A stretch of 64,000 nt of DNA from Symsagittifera roscoffensis. Lineage: Eukaryota > Xenacoelomorpha > Acoela > Convolutidae. The stretch covers positions 83,414,012 to 83,478,011 of the forward strand of contig NC_087062.1 of the NCBI RefSeq assembly GCF_963678635.1, read 5' to 3'. Of the stretch, positions 1-10,825 are shown piece by piece (the first letter of the stretch is position 1; each line of letters starts with the position of its first letter). The notes beneath the pieces are model-generated. The model ran no database searches. It was given only the letters and a program-made list of their open reading frames with translations, and was not told the origin of the DNA. Position numbers and translations under genes: made by a program.

Positions 1-1045
1 TTAAAAAGTTATTGAAAAATAAAATCCTATAAAATTTTAATTATTTTTAACTACTTGTAACTATATGTAACAACTATTTCAAGGTTTGTCACTAGTCTGC
101 TAAAAATTTAATTTTTTAACAACACTTCAGTTAATAAATTTTCAAAACTGAAAACTTTTGATGTCCAGATGTTATATGAAATTATTGAGGTTTGAAAAGC
201 AACAATTTGGCCAGTTTGACATAATAAACGCGCATTTTTTCTGTTTCATGTTTCATTTGCAAATATAAGAGAATTTTTTTGTGCAAATTTTAAGTAAAAG
301 AAAAAACAAAAATGAATTGTTTTTTTTTCCTAATTTGCTTGAAAATTTCTAAGCTTAGGGCACAGAAGTTGGCTGCTGTTTTTTTTCAGCTGCTGTTTTT
401 AGTTGTGGCTTTTAGCTGATTTAAATTCCTACTTCTTCTCAGTTTTGAATTTCAGTTTAAAAAACAAATAAAACATGTGTAGCGCTTGAGTCTTTTATTA
501 TTTCGTAGCGCTATAATTAAATTTTTTAGTTTGAAGAAAATAGTTTCAGCAAAATCGGAGAAAACGCAAAACTAATAGCTTCTACAACCATTCATTATTC
601 TAGCAAAAAACAGTTCGGACATGCCTGAATAATCTGATTTCTCTTCGAGGTGCCTGCAGAAGATCAAAAATTATCTCTTTTTTTTACAGTTCGACGTGAC
701 CGAACAAGAGTTATTGAAGAATTTTGCGGTTGAGAAACGTGATGCGGTTCAGCCAAAAATGAGTTTTTGCGGCTGAGAAAAATATCGTGGCAGATGTTCA
801 AAAGAAAGTATTTTCGCTGCAAAAGCAAGATTGAGTCTAGACTTGCTCGGCTAGGAAAAAAACATTAATTCAGTAAAAAAAACTTAAAAAACAGAAATTC
901 AGCAAAGTATAATTTTGTGCCTGAGAAGATCTTAACTTACGAGGCTGAAAAAAATTATCAAGATTGATCTACCGCAAACTGAGATTTTCCTGGCTGGAAA
1001 AAAACCGACGTGACTCAAGAGCAGTAACTCAAAATACTCGCGTCT
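1..1045. other. AT-rich sequence, no gene seen
   Basis: I see no coding region, RNA gene or terminal repeat here. The sequence is AT-rich with many A and T homopolymers, and short open frames show no recognisable domain. Confidence 0.6.
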
Positions 1046-1250
1046 GGGATCTACTTAACAATCGCCCTCCCTTTGGTATCTACTATAAAATTGCCACCTC
1101 TGTAAACAAAAGCAGTAATTTAGCATTAGAACGGTCTATTTACAATTCAAATTTTTTTTGCATTCTGATTTTTCGATTATTCGACTAAACAAACCTACTT
1201 AACAGTTGCCCCCTTTCTTGAAAAATGGGGGCAATTGTTAAGTAAATCCC
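1046..1250. mobile_element. Foldback/MITE-like element, GGGATCTACTTAACAAT ends
   Basis: The left end reads GGGATCTACTTAACAATCGC and the right end is its inverted counterpart (GGGGGCAATTGTTAAGTAAATCCC in two parts: GGGGGCAATTG then TTAAGTAAATCCC). A further inward-facing copy of the motif at 1196-1212 pairs with the right end to form a tight hairpin around a C-run/G-run. The same motif architecture recurs at 51065-51288. I see no clear target-site duplication. No coding capacity, so it would be non-autonomous. Confidence 0.55.
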
Positions 1251-1734
1251 GTGTATGAAAAAATGTCGAGAAAGGTGTGGCCGAACTAAACCACTTATTA
1301 CTCATGGACGAAAAACACCAACGCTTCCGAAATTTGTCAACTTGGAATCTACCAGTCGCATACAAAAATCAGCAAAAAAAACACAGTCGAAGACGAAAAA
1401 AAAGTCACATACAAAAATCTGCAGGATAAGAGTTTTTCTACGAAAAAAACTCAACTTCGCCAAGTGAAGATATTCGAGACTCGGAAAAACCGTGGCGACC
1501 GAAATAAAAACAAGTTGAGACTTTCGTTGCTGAGAAAAACCAGCGAAAAAGCAAGCTAGGAATTGAGATCGAAGTTGGTGACATGAATTGAGACTGACAG
1601 TTATTTCAACTGGTAGCTGATCAACGTAGTAATGGAGATTGAACTTGCTGGGGACCACCTAGTAAATAGAAGATATAAATTAAAATGTTACTACATATAA
1701 ACATATATGTAAATAGAATCCGCAAACAAAATGA
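1251..1734. other. AT-rich sequence, no gene seen
   Basis: No supported feature. Open frames on both strands are short, lysine-rich or phenylalanine-rich and look like chance frames in A/T runs. Confidence 0.5.
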
Positions 1735-1822
1735 GGATTTAATTTACAATTTGCGGATTCCACTTACAATTTGCGGATTCCACTCACAATTTGCAAATTC
1801 TACTTACAGTTGTGGATTCCTC
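1735..1822. repeat. Short tandem repeat, ~20-bp unit
   Basis: About four consecutive units of a 20-bp motif related to ACTTACAATTTGCGGATTCC, with degenerate variants further on near 1905-1935 and 2062-2085. No coding sense is apparent. Confidence 0.65.
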
Positions 1823-2118
1823 AATAGCTCAAATTAAAGAACAAAAATTCTCTGATCACGACATACAATGTCTTATCATTTGTTTGTGGATTCCACAAAC
1901 TGTTCTGGACTCCGCAAACACAGTTGCGGATAGCGCTAGTTTTCCTAATTTTTGAGCAATTTTAAGCGGTAAACTGTTTTAGGTATTTGTTTGTAAAATT
2001 CAAAACAGCAGAGACGATCAAAGAAAAGTAGCGATGTTGCAGATTTCGCAACAAATCTGATTTCGGCATGTTGCGGATTCAGCTTACAATGCACAGAATG
2101 CACAGTTTGGCCTGCTAA

Positions 2119-2295
2119 TGGATTCTTACGACTGAGAGAAATTTCGGACGTTTTTTTGCTTCTTTTGTAAACAAACTTTCAAAAGCTTGCCTTAGTATCG
2201 ACTTAAATAAAACCATTTTCCTTCATTTTTGTTCCGAATGACGGAGAAAAATCTACAAACAATCAAACTTAGAGAAGTGGTTACTTGTTAATTAC
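2119..2295 (+). repeat. Direct repeat copy (paired with 3359-3535)
   Basis: About 177 bp starting at GGATTCTTACGACTGAGAGA that recurs in the same orientation at 3359-3535 with a modest number of differences. Shared parts include the run GCTTCTTTTGTAA and the later CCTTCATTTTTGTTCCGAAT. Probably a dispersed non-coding repeat. Confidence 0.65.
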
Positions 2296-2759
2296 AATAG
2301 ACATTTCTGATGCGGGTTAAAATATTAATGAGCTTCCATTGGCTGGTCAAAAACCTGTAAAAGTTCTGATCTGTTCAAATGTTTTTCCAATTCTTCAACT
2401 GTCGGTATAGAATTTGCATAGCGTTTTGGAGAAAATATAAATTGCAAAAAAAGCTTAGAAAATAACGTACTCGGAGTAGTGGTGACTCAAAATGGACATT
2501 TCCGACCCGGGTTTGCAAATTTTAAGATGTTAGAACATAGAAAAATTTCTCCTTTTCGAATCACGAGCTATTTCGTAAATATTAAAGCGCAATAGCAATA
2601 TTCAAGGCTGCCCCGTTACGAGCAACCTTGTTGATTTTCTGAGGTAAATTAGGTTTTTCTTCTCTCTTGAGAAGAATTAGACGACTCCCGCGCTGAAAAT
2701 CCATGGAAAAAAAATCTTTTAAATTTGAGTTTTTTATCAGTGTCCATAAAAGTTAAAAA
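2296..2759. other. No gene; short degenerate family A tail
   Basis: Nothing coding is seen. Around 2598-2636 a short stretch resembles the hairpin tail of repeat family A (ATTCAAGGCTGCCCCGTTAC, then GAGCAACCTTG), diverged from its consensus. Confidence 0.45.
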
Positions 2760-2990
2760 AAATTGATTATAATCAATTAAAAATAGATTACTTTGATTAT
2801 TGGGGGGTTGGTTCAGGTGGGGGTTCGTTCAGGTGGGGATTGGTTCAGCAGCGGGTTGGTTCAGGTGGGGATTGGTTCAGCAGGGGGTTGGTACAGGTGG
2901 GGGAGGGAGTGGCTCAGTGTGGGGAGGGGAGTTGGTTCAGTTGAGGGCGGGTGGTTCAGCTGGGTGCATTGGTTCAGGTGGGGGTTATAT
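2760..2990 (+). repeat. G-rich minisatellite, GGTTCAGGTGGGG unit
   Basis: An AT-rich palindromic start (ATTGATTATAATCAATT near 2762) is followed from about 2800 by irregular tandem copies of GGTTCAGGTGGGG and variants such as GGTTCAGCAGGGGG. The G runs could form G-quadruplexes on this strand. The same unit appears on the opposite strand at 15345-15775, and a related G-rich array with the same AT-rich flank type lies at 28446-28770. Glycine/tryptophan-rich open frames over it are by-products of the repeat. Confidence 0.8.
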
Positions 2991-3044
2991 GTTGTGATTC
3001 GTGATACACGTAATAAATAAACTGTGATACATGTTTTTTCTCTA

Positions 3045-3358
3045 TTTTTTTGGTTTTAGAACGTGCTTTGTTATTAGTTCATTTTTTTCCGGCTGTATTT
3101 TCAAAACAAAGCAAAGCAAGGAAAGTGAAAAAAAAAAAATCCATTTTAATGTAATTTCCTACTTCGCCTTTTTCCACATTCCATCCCATATTTCAAATTT
3201 ACATTTTTTAAAAGTTGTTTTACGTGTGATTACGACTAAACGCATGTTGTTACGATGTAAAGTTTACAGAACAGAACTGTTTACAATAGTAAGTGTGTTA
3301 AAAATGCAAATTTTCGTTACCTTAAAGAGTTTTTACAACGTCAAAATAGTTTTAAAAT
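3045..3358 (+). repeat. Dispersed repeat copy (paralog of 4098-4400)
   Basis: Direct paralog of 4098-4400. Shared landmarks are the GTATTTTCAAAACAAAGCA block, the CACATTCCATCCC block and TTGTTTTACGTGTGATTACG. The latter half also resembles the interior of the GGCTCTTTTCCAG MITE family seen intact at 12763-12977. No coding function is suggested. Confidence 0.6.
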
Positions 3359-3535
3359 GGATTCTTACGACTGAGAGAAGTTTCGCAGGTTTTTTTTGCT
3401 TCTTTTGTAAGCAAACCTTTAAAAGCTTGCCCTAATATCAGATTAAATATAAGCATTTTCCTTCATTTTTGTTCCGAATGACGAAGAAAACGGAAAAAAC
3501 AATTGAACTTAGGGTAGTGGTTAATTGTTAATTGT
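3359..3535 (+). repeat. Direct repeat copy (paired with 2119-2295)
   Basis: Second copy of the ~177-bp repeat described at 2119-2295, same orientation. It abuts the end of the preceding dispersed repeat at the shared ATGGATTCTTACGAC junction, which suggests one repeat was inserted or recombined into the other. Confidence 0.6.
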
Positions 3536-3562
3536 AACACGTGATACATGTTTTCTCTTTAT

Positions 3563-4105
3563 TTTTGTTCCGACTTTCGATACGAAAGTAACGGAATATT
3601 TGTGCTCGCGGTGGGTTTTTTTTCTTCAGACAAATTTCGACTTTTTAACTAGCCATTTTTGACGGAATTTTTTTTTATATCATTCGAAAAGTATTGTTGT
3701 CCTGAGCTCAATTTTGAAACGATATTTGACCTGTGATCTTTTTTCGTAAAGTTATGGGGGTTTAAAGATTGTCATTTTGGCCAATTTGGGACAATTAACG
3801 CGCGATATATTTCGCGCTATTAACGCGTAAGCGGAGAGTTAATCCGTCTTAGAAATCGTTCCAAATTGGTTGAAAGAAGCTTATTCGCCATAATTGGTTT
3901 GTTACAAGGAGCAAAATTTATATTTTTGTACTTTATATGGCGTGTGGGGGGATGATTTTCATTAAAAAAAAATCAAATTTTAGAAAAAAAATTTCATTTT
4001 GTTTTATTGCATTTAATTTTTTAATGTTATTACTGCTCCATAAACCTTAAAGGCAGTCGGAATCTTCAAGGCTTCGCACTGATACGAGCAGTCTTGTTTT
4101 GGTTT
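3563..4105 (+). repeat. Repeat family A, full-length copy
   Basis: About 540 bp beginning GTTCCGACTTTCGATACGAA and ending near ACTGATACGAGCAGTC. Conserved internal landmarks are the ACAATTAACGCGCGATATAT block, the AGCGGAGAGTTAATCCGTC block, and a terminal hairpin that in other copies reads CAGGGCTTCGCCCTG. The ends hold GTTCCGAC and its inverse GTCGGAA(C). An inverted full-length copy lies at 7345-7872; shortened copies lie at 8305-8480, 34850-34955 with 37060-37330, 52220-52670 and 54530-54780. No coding capacity. Its class is unknown (SINE-like or a small non-autonomous DNA element). Confidence 0.75.
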
Positions 4106-4207
4106 TAGATCATGTTTTGTTAACATTTCATATTTTTCCTGCTGTATTTTCAAAACAAAGCATATAAAGGAAAGTGAAAAAAATCCATTTTGATGTGATT
4201 TTCGACT

Positions 4208-4447
4208 TAGCCTTTTTCCACGTTCCATCCCATATTTCAAAATTATATATAATTTTTAGTTGTTTTACGTGTGATTACGGCTAAACGCGTATTGTTACGA
4301 TGTAAAGTATAGAGAACAAATCTGTTCACAATAGTTAGTTTGTTCACTATGCAAATTTTCTTTAGATTATGAGAGTTTTTACTACGTTAAAATAGTTTTA
4401 AAAAACTGAAGTTCAAATCTTTGGAGAGGGGGGTTTGGAAAAGAGCC
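4208..4447 (+). mobile_element. Degenerate GGCTCTTTTCCAG-type MITE
   Basis: The left end is a diverged GCCTTTTTCCACGTTCC; the right end is GGGGGGTTTGGAAAAGAGCC (4428-4447), the inverse of the family's terminus. The interior shares the ATTGTTACGATGTAAAGTAT and GAACAAATCTGTTCACA landmarks with the intact copy at 12763-12977. Part of it is also included in the 844-bp tandem duplication that starts at 4281. Confidence 0.5.
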
Positions 4448-5969
4448 TCTATTTATTATATATCGATCCAATTTTGAGCCCTTCAGTCACAATCATTTTG
4501 GGCCAGAACAGTAATTGTCCGAAATGAATTTTCGATAGAAAATTATCGAAAAAATTGCTAAAACCTCACAATACCACAATACCGCTGAATAAGTAAAATC
4601 TCGAGGACTTATAAGAGACAGATCAGCTATTATTGGCCCCAAAGTACGATACAACTCAGCGAAGTGTTCCACGAAATCGAAACCAAAATTTAACCTAAGC
4701 CGCCAAAAAATTTTGAGGACAGTAAATTTGAAGAATTGTGGACAATAACTCGGGTTTTTCTACTTTATCAAGATCAAGGTATGCTGATTTTTGTTACTAT
4801 TTGAACTTTTGATGAGAAAACAAAAAAATTTGTGTGATGGAACTTTCAAAACTGCCGTACCTCTTTTTTTCAATTCTTCGCCATCTTCGGGTCGGCTAAC
4901 ATTTGCAATGTTCCCGCAGCTTGAAGATTTGGGACCAGAAAACCCGAAAAACTTAGCAAATTTTTTCAATTTTTTTTTCTCGAAAAATGCAACGAATTAG
5001 TCGGCTTTCCCTTGATGCCCGACACCATATTAACAGATTTTGAAATTGAGGTTATACCGGCAGTTTGAGAAATTTCCCATGCTTTGGCACATTATGGTCG
5101 CTTGTTTCAATTTTCGCAATGCATCTAAACGCGTATTGTTACGATGTAAAGTATAGAGAACAAATCTGTTCACAATAGTTAGTTTGTTCACTATGCAAAT
5201 TTTCTCTAGATTATGAGAGTTTTTACTACGTTAAAATAGTTTCAAAAAAACTGAAGTTCAAATCTTTGGAGAGGGGGGTTTGGAAAAGAGCCTCTACTTA
5301 TTATATATCGATCCAATTTTGAGCCCTCCAGTCACAATCATTTTGGGCCAGAACAGTAATTGTCCGAAATGAATTTTCGATAGAAAATTATCGAAAAAAT
5401 TGCTAAAACCTCACAATACCACAATACCGCTGAATAAGTAAAATCTCGAGGACTTATAAGAGACAGATCAGCTATTATTGGCCCCAAAGTACGATACAAC
5501 TCAGCGAAGTGTTCCACGAAATCGAAACCAAAATTTAACCTAAGCCGCCAAAAAATTTTGAGGACAGTAAATTTGAAGAATTGTAGACAATAACTCGGGT
5601 TTTTCTACTTTATCAAGATCAAGGTATGCTGATTTTTGTTACTATTTGAACTTTTGATGAGAAAACAAAAAAATTTGTGTGATGGAACTTTCAAAACTGC
5701 CGTACCTCTTTTTTTCAATTCTTCGCCATCTTCGGGTCGGCTAACATTTGCAATGTTCCCGCAGCTTGAAGATTTGGGACCAGAAAACCCGAAAAACTTA
5801 GCAAATTTTTTCAATTTTTTTTTCTCGAAAAATGCAACGAATTAGTCGGCTTTCCCTTGATGCCCGACACCATATTAACAGATTTTGAAATTGAGGTTAT
5901 ACCGGCAGTTTGAGAAATTTCCCATGCTTTGGCACATTATGGTCGCTTGTTTCAATTTTCGCAATGCAT
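4281..5969. repeat. Tandem duplication, two ~844-bp units
   Basis: Unit 1 (4281-5124) and unit 2 (5125-5969) start with CTAAACGCGTATTGTTACGA and end at CGCAATGCATCT. They differ at only a handful of sites (for example TTTCTTTAG versus TTTCTCTAG, and one extra A in an A-run), so the duplication is recent. Identical 69-codon open frames on both strands in each unit are consequences of the duplication and have no recognisable domain. Confidence 0.9.
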
Positions 5970-6599
5970 CTAGCGAAAATTTCTAGAATTTGGACTAAGT
6001 TGCGATTATAAAACGGACAAAAAATTTCAAGATATTGCCAGAAAATTTTCAAGTCTCGCATGTTTACCTGTTAACGAGATAAGCATGGCGTTGGTTTATT
6101 ATCGAACGACCAATGAGTGCCAAAACTGAATTGGAGTCCAAAAACCAAATTTTTGATCTGTCCTAAAAATTAACAATTCAAGAATTGGAGTCAAGAGTAA
6201 AATTTGAATTATTATAACACTTAATCATTGGTTTTACCGTAAAATTTAAAATTTGCATGTATTGTTTTATTTTTTTGCTCTTCGACTCATTCTGCTCTTA
6301 GACCATTCTGCTTATGGCTCCGCCTCCGTGTGAGAGATTGGGGCGTGAAAGGGGATATGGTCGTTGAGGGGATTTTTGAGTACGAGCTTTTCAGCTAGCG
6401 TCGATGGGTGAGGTGATCGGTTGTAGATGAATATGGCAGGTAATTGGTGCATTTGACGAGTAGAGAAAGTGGTTGGTGTGTGGGGTAGGGGGCAATTGGA
6501 GAAGATTGTTTAAAATGAATCGGTAGTCAAATGTTTAAGTAAACGAATAGGATTATTAAGTCTTATGTAGATTGCAAATGATTATTTTTCAAAACTTTT
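5970..6599. other. No gene seen
   Basis: No supported feature. The stretch contains a G-rich patch near 6330-6500 but no repeat unit or domain that I recognise. Confidence 0.5.
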
Positions 6600-7160
6600 A
6601 CAATTTATGGGGACCGCCCAATTAGCATAAGAGCCTTTGACCTTGTAAAGCAAACACTCAGTTTTTCCAACATTTCTCCCTGAAGTTGCTTTTCAGAATA
6701 AGCGAAAACAAAGTTTGCCTTCGAAGAGTAAATCAAGTTGTTTTTAAACTTAAGCAAGTACAGCCGGTTACTGTGCAAGTAGCACAGAATGTTCCGACTA
6801 TAGTCTTTAAAAACATACAAGACAACTTTTTTTTCAAATCAGTGTAGCGTTTTCTACGTGGTGTGATAAAAAGATCTGACGTATAACTATGATTTGGTCA
6901 TATTCGACAGTCATAGTCATATAGACAAAAGGACACCAAATTTTAAAGGAAAATGACTAAAAAACGAAAAATCATAGAAAAACAATAAAATACTCAAAAC
7001 TATTCATTTTTGTTTGCAGAACTCGTTTTGAATTTTTGATAGTTTTGATTATCAAAATGGCATTAAAAATCTTCAAAAATTGATTTACTCGAGTAAAATT
7101 AAAATGCAGCAAAAATGAGCTATTGTAAACGGCCTAATTTAAGTATAAATAAACGTGGTT
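6600..7160 (-). repeat. Repeat family B copy, inverted
   Basis: On the minus strand this reads from the TGGTGTGATAAAAAGATC region to a block shared with 29340-29960, 31331-33010 and 37540-37990. A recognisable terminal piece is the hairpin CTGTGCTACTTGCACAG (about 6772-6788 here, on the minus strand) preceded by GTCGGAACATT. No coding capacity. Boundaries are approximate because copies are diverged. Confidence 0.5.
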
Positions 7161-7344
7161 GCTCGTTTTTCTAGCCCGTATATAGACGAAAATATCAAAT
7201 TTCCAAATTGGTTTTTCTCGCAACTGGGAAAAAAACTTTTTTTTCAAAAATGTTTATTGTAGTTTGAATCAAGACTGAAAAAGCTTCAAACTCAGTCCGA
7301 TGATTAATTAAGGTACCTGGTTTTGCGTGGAAAACAAAAAGAAA

Positions 7345-7872
7345 CACGACTGCTCGTATCAGGGCGAAGCCCTGAATGTTCCGACTGCCTTTTAATGTTT
7401 ATGGAGTAGTAATAACATTTAAAAATTTGAAAAATAAAACAAAATGAATTTTTTTCTTAAAATTCGAAATTTTTTATGAAAAACATACCTCAACATACGC
7501 CACATAAACTACAAAAGGATGAATTTCGCTACTTGTAACAAATCAATTATGGCAAATAAGCTTCTTGCAACCAATTTGGAACAATTTCTAAGACGGATTA
7601 ACTCTCCGCTTACTCGTTCATAGCGCAAAATATATCGCGCGTTAATTGTCCCGTATTGGCCAAAATGGCAATCTTTAAACCCCCGTAACTTTACAAAACA
7701 TGGTCACAGGTGAAATATCTTTTCAAATTTGAGCTCAAGACAACAATAATTTTCGAATGATATAAAAAAATTCTGTCAAAAATTGCTAGTTAAAAAGTCG
7801 AAACTTGTCTGAAGAAAAAAAACCCCACCCCGAGCACAAATATTCCGTTACTTTCGCATCAAAAGTCGGAAC
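7345..7872 (-). repeat. Repeat family A, full-length inverted copy
   Basis: The reverse complement aligns along its length with 3563-4105. It retains the perfect hairpin CAGGGCTTCGCCCTG, the GATACGAGCAG tail, the ACAATTAACGCGCGATATAT block and the GTTCCGAC start. Together with the copy at 3563 it forms a long inverted pair flanking about 3.2 kb. Confidence 0.8.
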
Positions 7873-8304
7873 AAAAAAATAAAAAACTAAAACTTACCCA
7901 AATACAAAGTTCCTCCCCATTTCAATGGTCGGAGTAACAATTTTGTGCTAATTTTTGACTGCATGAAACCTTAAATAAAACAATGGGTGCATGTTTATAA
8001 GGCGCACATATTTTTTGCTCTGCGACTACAAGCTGATTAGGTTTAGATTGCTCCTTTGTTTTAGGTAATGCAAAAACTGTCATAATAATTCGCAAAATTT
8101 ATTCTAATACTTTGCAAAACTTCTACATAATTACATTTCAATTCCAGAAAAACCTAAAATTTTTGTTTTTATTTCAATTGTTTTTTGTAGATCACAACTA
8201 AATAAAAACATGATAGAGAATTTTTTTATAATAGACACATTTGGAATGAGAACAGCCAAGAAAATGGCCGATGCAGAATCATTTGCTTTCTTTATCATTT
8301 GTTT
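7873..8304. other. No gene seen
   Basis: AT-rich sequence between two family A copies. I see no coding region or structure beyond A/T homopolymers. Confidence 0.5.
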
Positions 8305-8480
8305 TTGTTCCGATACGAAAGTAACGGAATATTTGTGCTCGGGGTGGGTTTTTTTTTCTTCAGACAAATTTCGACTTTTTAATTTTATTACATTTAATTT
8401 TTTAATGTTATTACTGCTCCATAAAACCTTAAAAGGCAGTCGCAACATTCAGGGCTTCGCCCTGATACGAGCAGTCTTGT
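8305..8480 (+). repeat. Repeat family A, internally deleted copy
   Basis: Begins GTTCCGATACGAAAGTAACG and jumps from the GACTTTTTAA block straight to TTTTATTACATTTAATTTTT and the intact CAGGGCTTCGCCCTG hairpin tail. The roughly 350-bp middle of the family is absent while both ends are kept. This end-preserving deletion is typical of non-autonomous elements. Confidence 0.75.
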
Positions 8481-9009
8481 TTTCTTTTAATCAAGCTGAT
8501 ATCGCAAAGAAAATCTGTTCCAGTAATTTTACAGCAAATTTCCATTTTGCAGAACCGTAACTTAAATAAATCGATTAATGTCAATTTGCAGCTTTGCATT
8601 TTCGTATATTTGAACGCCGTAGTTATTTTTTGCAGTACTGTATCATTGGTGAGTATACATTTTGAAAACACTAATTCGGCATCTATCAGATTTAAAAAAA
8701 CACATTTTAGAAAGGCTGCTCCTTTTTTTTTCAAATACGCCCTGGGACATAAAGATGCGCTTCTCTGAATTCGATATATTCTAGAATTAAAGCATTTTAG
8801 TAGCTGAATATGGCGTGGTGTTTTTATCAGGTTAATATGTGTGTTAAATGTGGAGGGTCCGAATCTAGTTGAAATCAAATTTGCTGAACTTCATTTTTAA
8901 GCATTATTTCTGACAAGGAGCAAAATGAGCTATGTTCAATTGATGATTCAGATCTGTTACAATGCAGGGATGGAATTTTGGAAAGGGGTCTCGGACGGCC
9001 TCTTCCCCT
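8481..9009. other. No gene seen
   Basis: Open frames up to about 149 codons overlap the preceding repeat and have no recognisable domain. I treat them as chance frames. Confidence 0.45.
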
Positions 9010-9104
9010 CATGGATTTGACCCACTGACGAGTGGATTTGACCAACTGACGAGTGGATTTGACCCCTCATGGATTTGACCCACTCATGGATTTGACCCAC
9101 TGAT
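9010..9104. repeat. Short tandem repeat, GGATTTGACC(CA)CTGA unit
   Basis: Five copies of GGATTTGACC in under 100 bp, separated by CACTGACGAGT or CACTCAT, giving a unit of about 16-24 bp. Confidence 0.75.
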
Positions 9105-9721
9105 TTCAAAATACTATTTCAAAGCATTTTGGTCTGACCAAACCGAAAAAGTTTCCAAATGCGCCTTTGGCGTCTATCATTATTAATTTCAAGGCGGGCA
9201 GCGCGCGCCGAAATATTGAAGTTTTTTGGTCAAAATTTTCCAAAAGTTGCCTGCAAACGCTGTTTTTTGGCCTGTTTTTTTCCAAAGTTCACCTGCGGTG
9301 CAGAAAATTCGGTCCAAATAAGGTCTTTATAGCGGTTTGGCAGAACTTGTCGGAATATCAATTTGGTCGACCTAAAACTGTTTTTTTTTTGAAAATTTGC
9401 TACCTCCAATTGACAAAATATGGTCTAATAATAAACATGAGTTTTAGTGAAACTTTACTGAGGCAGTTCTTTATGAGCAAGGTGAGAAGCCTACGGGCAA
9501 AGAACAAAATGGAGCTGAAAATTCTATTTCAAACAACGGTTTGTATCAAAACCAATCTCTTAATGCTCTGAATTTCCTTTAAAGGTCGTTCGTCTCAAAA
9601 TATTTGCTATAAGAAAATTGAGAACTTTTCTTAAGTCGTCCGTTATGTTTTCGCCCAATAAGCTATGAAAAATTAAAATGACTTGAATTGATGTTTGAGC
9701 CCCTCTAATTTGACGTTTGAA
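9105..9721. other. No gene recognised
   Basis: An open frame at 9167-9571 (+) has an ordinary-looking but unrecognised translation with no domain. Without splice, poly(A) or homology support I do not call it a gene. Confidence 0.4.
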
Positions 9722-9900
9722 CATTAATAGAGCAAAATATATCGCCCGTTAACTAGCAAAAAATGGCAAAATTAGCAATTTTAAAACCTTCACAAAAACG
9801 AAGTGAATCATTTTTTCAGTTTCCAGCTTTAAGTTATAGATTTTTTTCAAATGGTAAAACAAATTTCCCTCCACACTGCTAGTCAAAATTCTATAATTGA
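9722..9900 (-). repeat. Repeat family A, diverged inverted fragment
   Basis: Contains AGCAAAATATATCGCCCGTT, the diverged inverse of the family's ACGGGC/GCGATATATTTTGC block, and further downstream remnants of the family order. More decayed than the copies at 3563 and 7345. Confidence 0.5.
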
Positions 9901-10563
9901 CTGAATATCACTTTGAATCATCAGCTTTTCCAATTGTGTCAATCCCGAATGTGCAGAATTTCCCAGACGCCCAATCTCCTGCTCCTGTGATATTAGTTTG
10001 TCATGAATATTTACGGGTGGCAAAAGTAGATTCTGTAATAAATCCAAAGAAATCCCTGTGGGTTCATTTCGCTAATGACTCATAAGTAGATCTTGTCAGG
10101 TCAATGAACTTCAAAGGCAGAAAATATCACAGCTTGATAAATATCACAGACTAATCTAAACAAAAGTCACTAAAGTACTATAGTCACATTACCATGTCAA
10201 ACACGCATATCGTATGTATTTGTTATTTGAACTCTGGCAGTATGCCCTGAGCACGTGACAGAAAACTTATTTTCAGCCTGCTCTGATATATTTTTCCTTC
10301 CGCATAAGACTGCAGTTTTATTACAAGTTTATAGCAAATTTATAAGAAGCCAGCGCCTGTTAAAAGAAGACTACAAGTTTTTATTACAGTTTCATTAAAG
10401 TCAGCACTTGATAAAAATGTATACCCGCTGTAGCGGAAAATTGTCTCGAGGGTCTGTTGGCTATCATGCAAATCAAGTCCACTTATTGCTCTACGACATA
10501 ATTTTAGACTGAATTCAATAAACTTGCGTTATTTTCAATTTTCAAATAACAAAAAGTCAGTAA
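9901..10563. other. No gene seen
   Basis: No feature I can support. An open frame of about 60 codons at 9897-10085 is unrecognised. Confidence 0.45.
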
Positions 10564-10825
10564 CAGGGGCAGATATAGGATTTTTTTGAGATGAGCGGGG
10601 GTGGTGTTTGATTTTCAAAAAAAAATCCAAAATCTTAATGACATTTGGTTTTTAGCTCAACCAGAATGATTTACCGAGCTCTCCAAAAACCCCACAACGA
10701 AAATTTTTTAAAAAAAGCAGAAAGTGCCGTAATTGAAATTTAAAAAAAAAACATGTCAAAATGTCTGCTTGGGCGCGCAAATCTCCGAAAAAGGACGTCC
10801 GCCCCGCCATCTAAGTCCGCCCCTG
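10564..10825 (+). mobile_element. hAT-type MITE, 262 bp
   Basis: The left terminus CAGGGGCAGATATAGG and right terminus CTAAGTCCGCCCCTG are near-perfect inverted copies of the CAGGGGCGGAT.TAGG ends seen on the hAT element at 31577-32669. Flanking octamers GTCAGTAA and GACGGTAA match at 6 of 8 positions, fitting an aged 8-bp target-site duplication. There is no transposase, so it depends on an autonomous hAT element. Confidence 0.75.

Noticed and set aside
1735-1822. Possible CRISPR-like spaced repeats
   Set aside because: Units are contiguous and degenerate with no unique spacers, and the DNA is eukaryotic.
2793-3020. Trp/Gly-rich secreted-like peptide
   Set aside because: Direct translation of the GGTTCAGGTGGGG minisatellite.
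4760-5845. Identical 69-aa open frames in two copies on both strands
   Set aside because: Identity is due to the 844-bp tandem duplication; no domain or codon bias.
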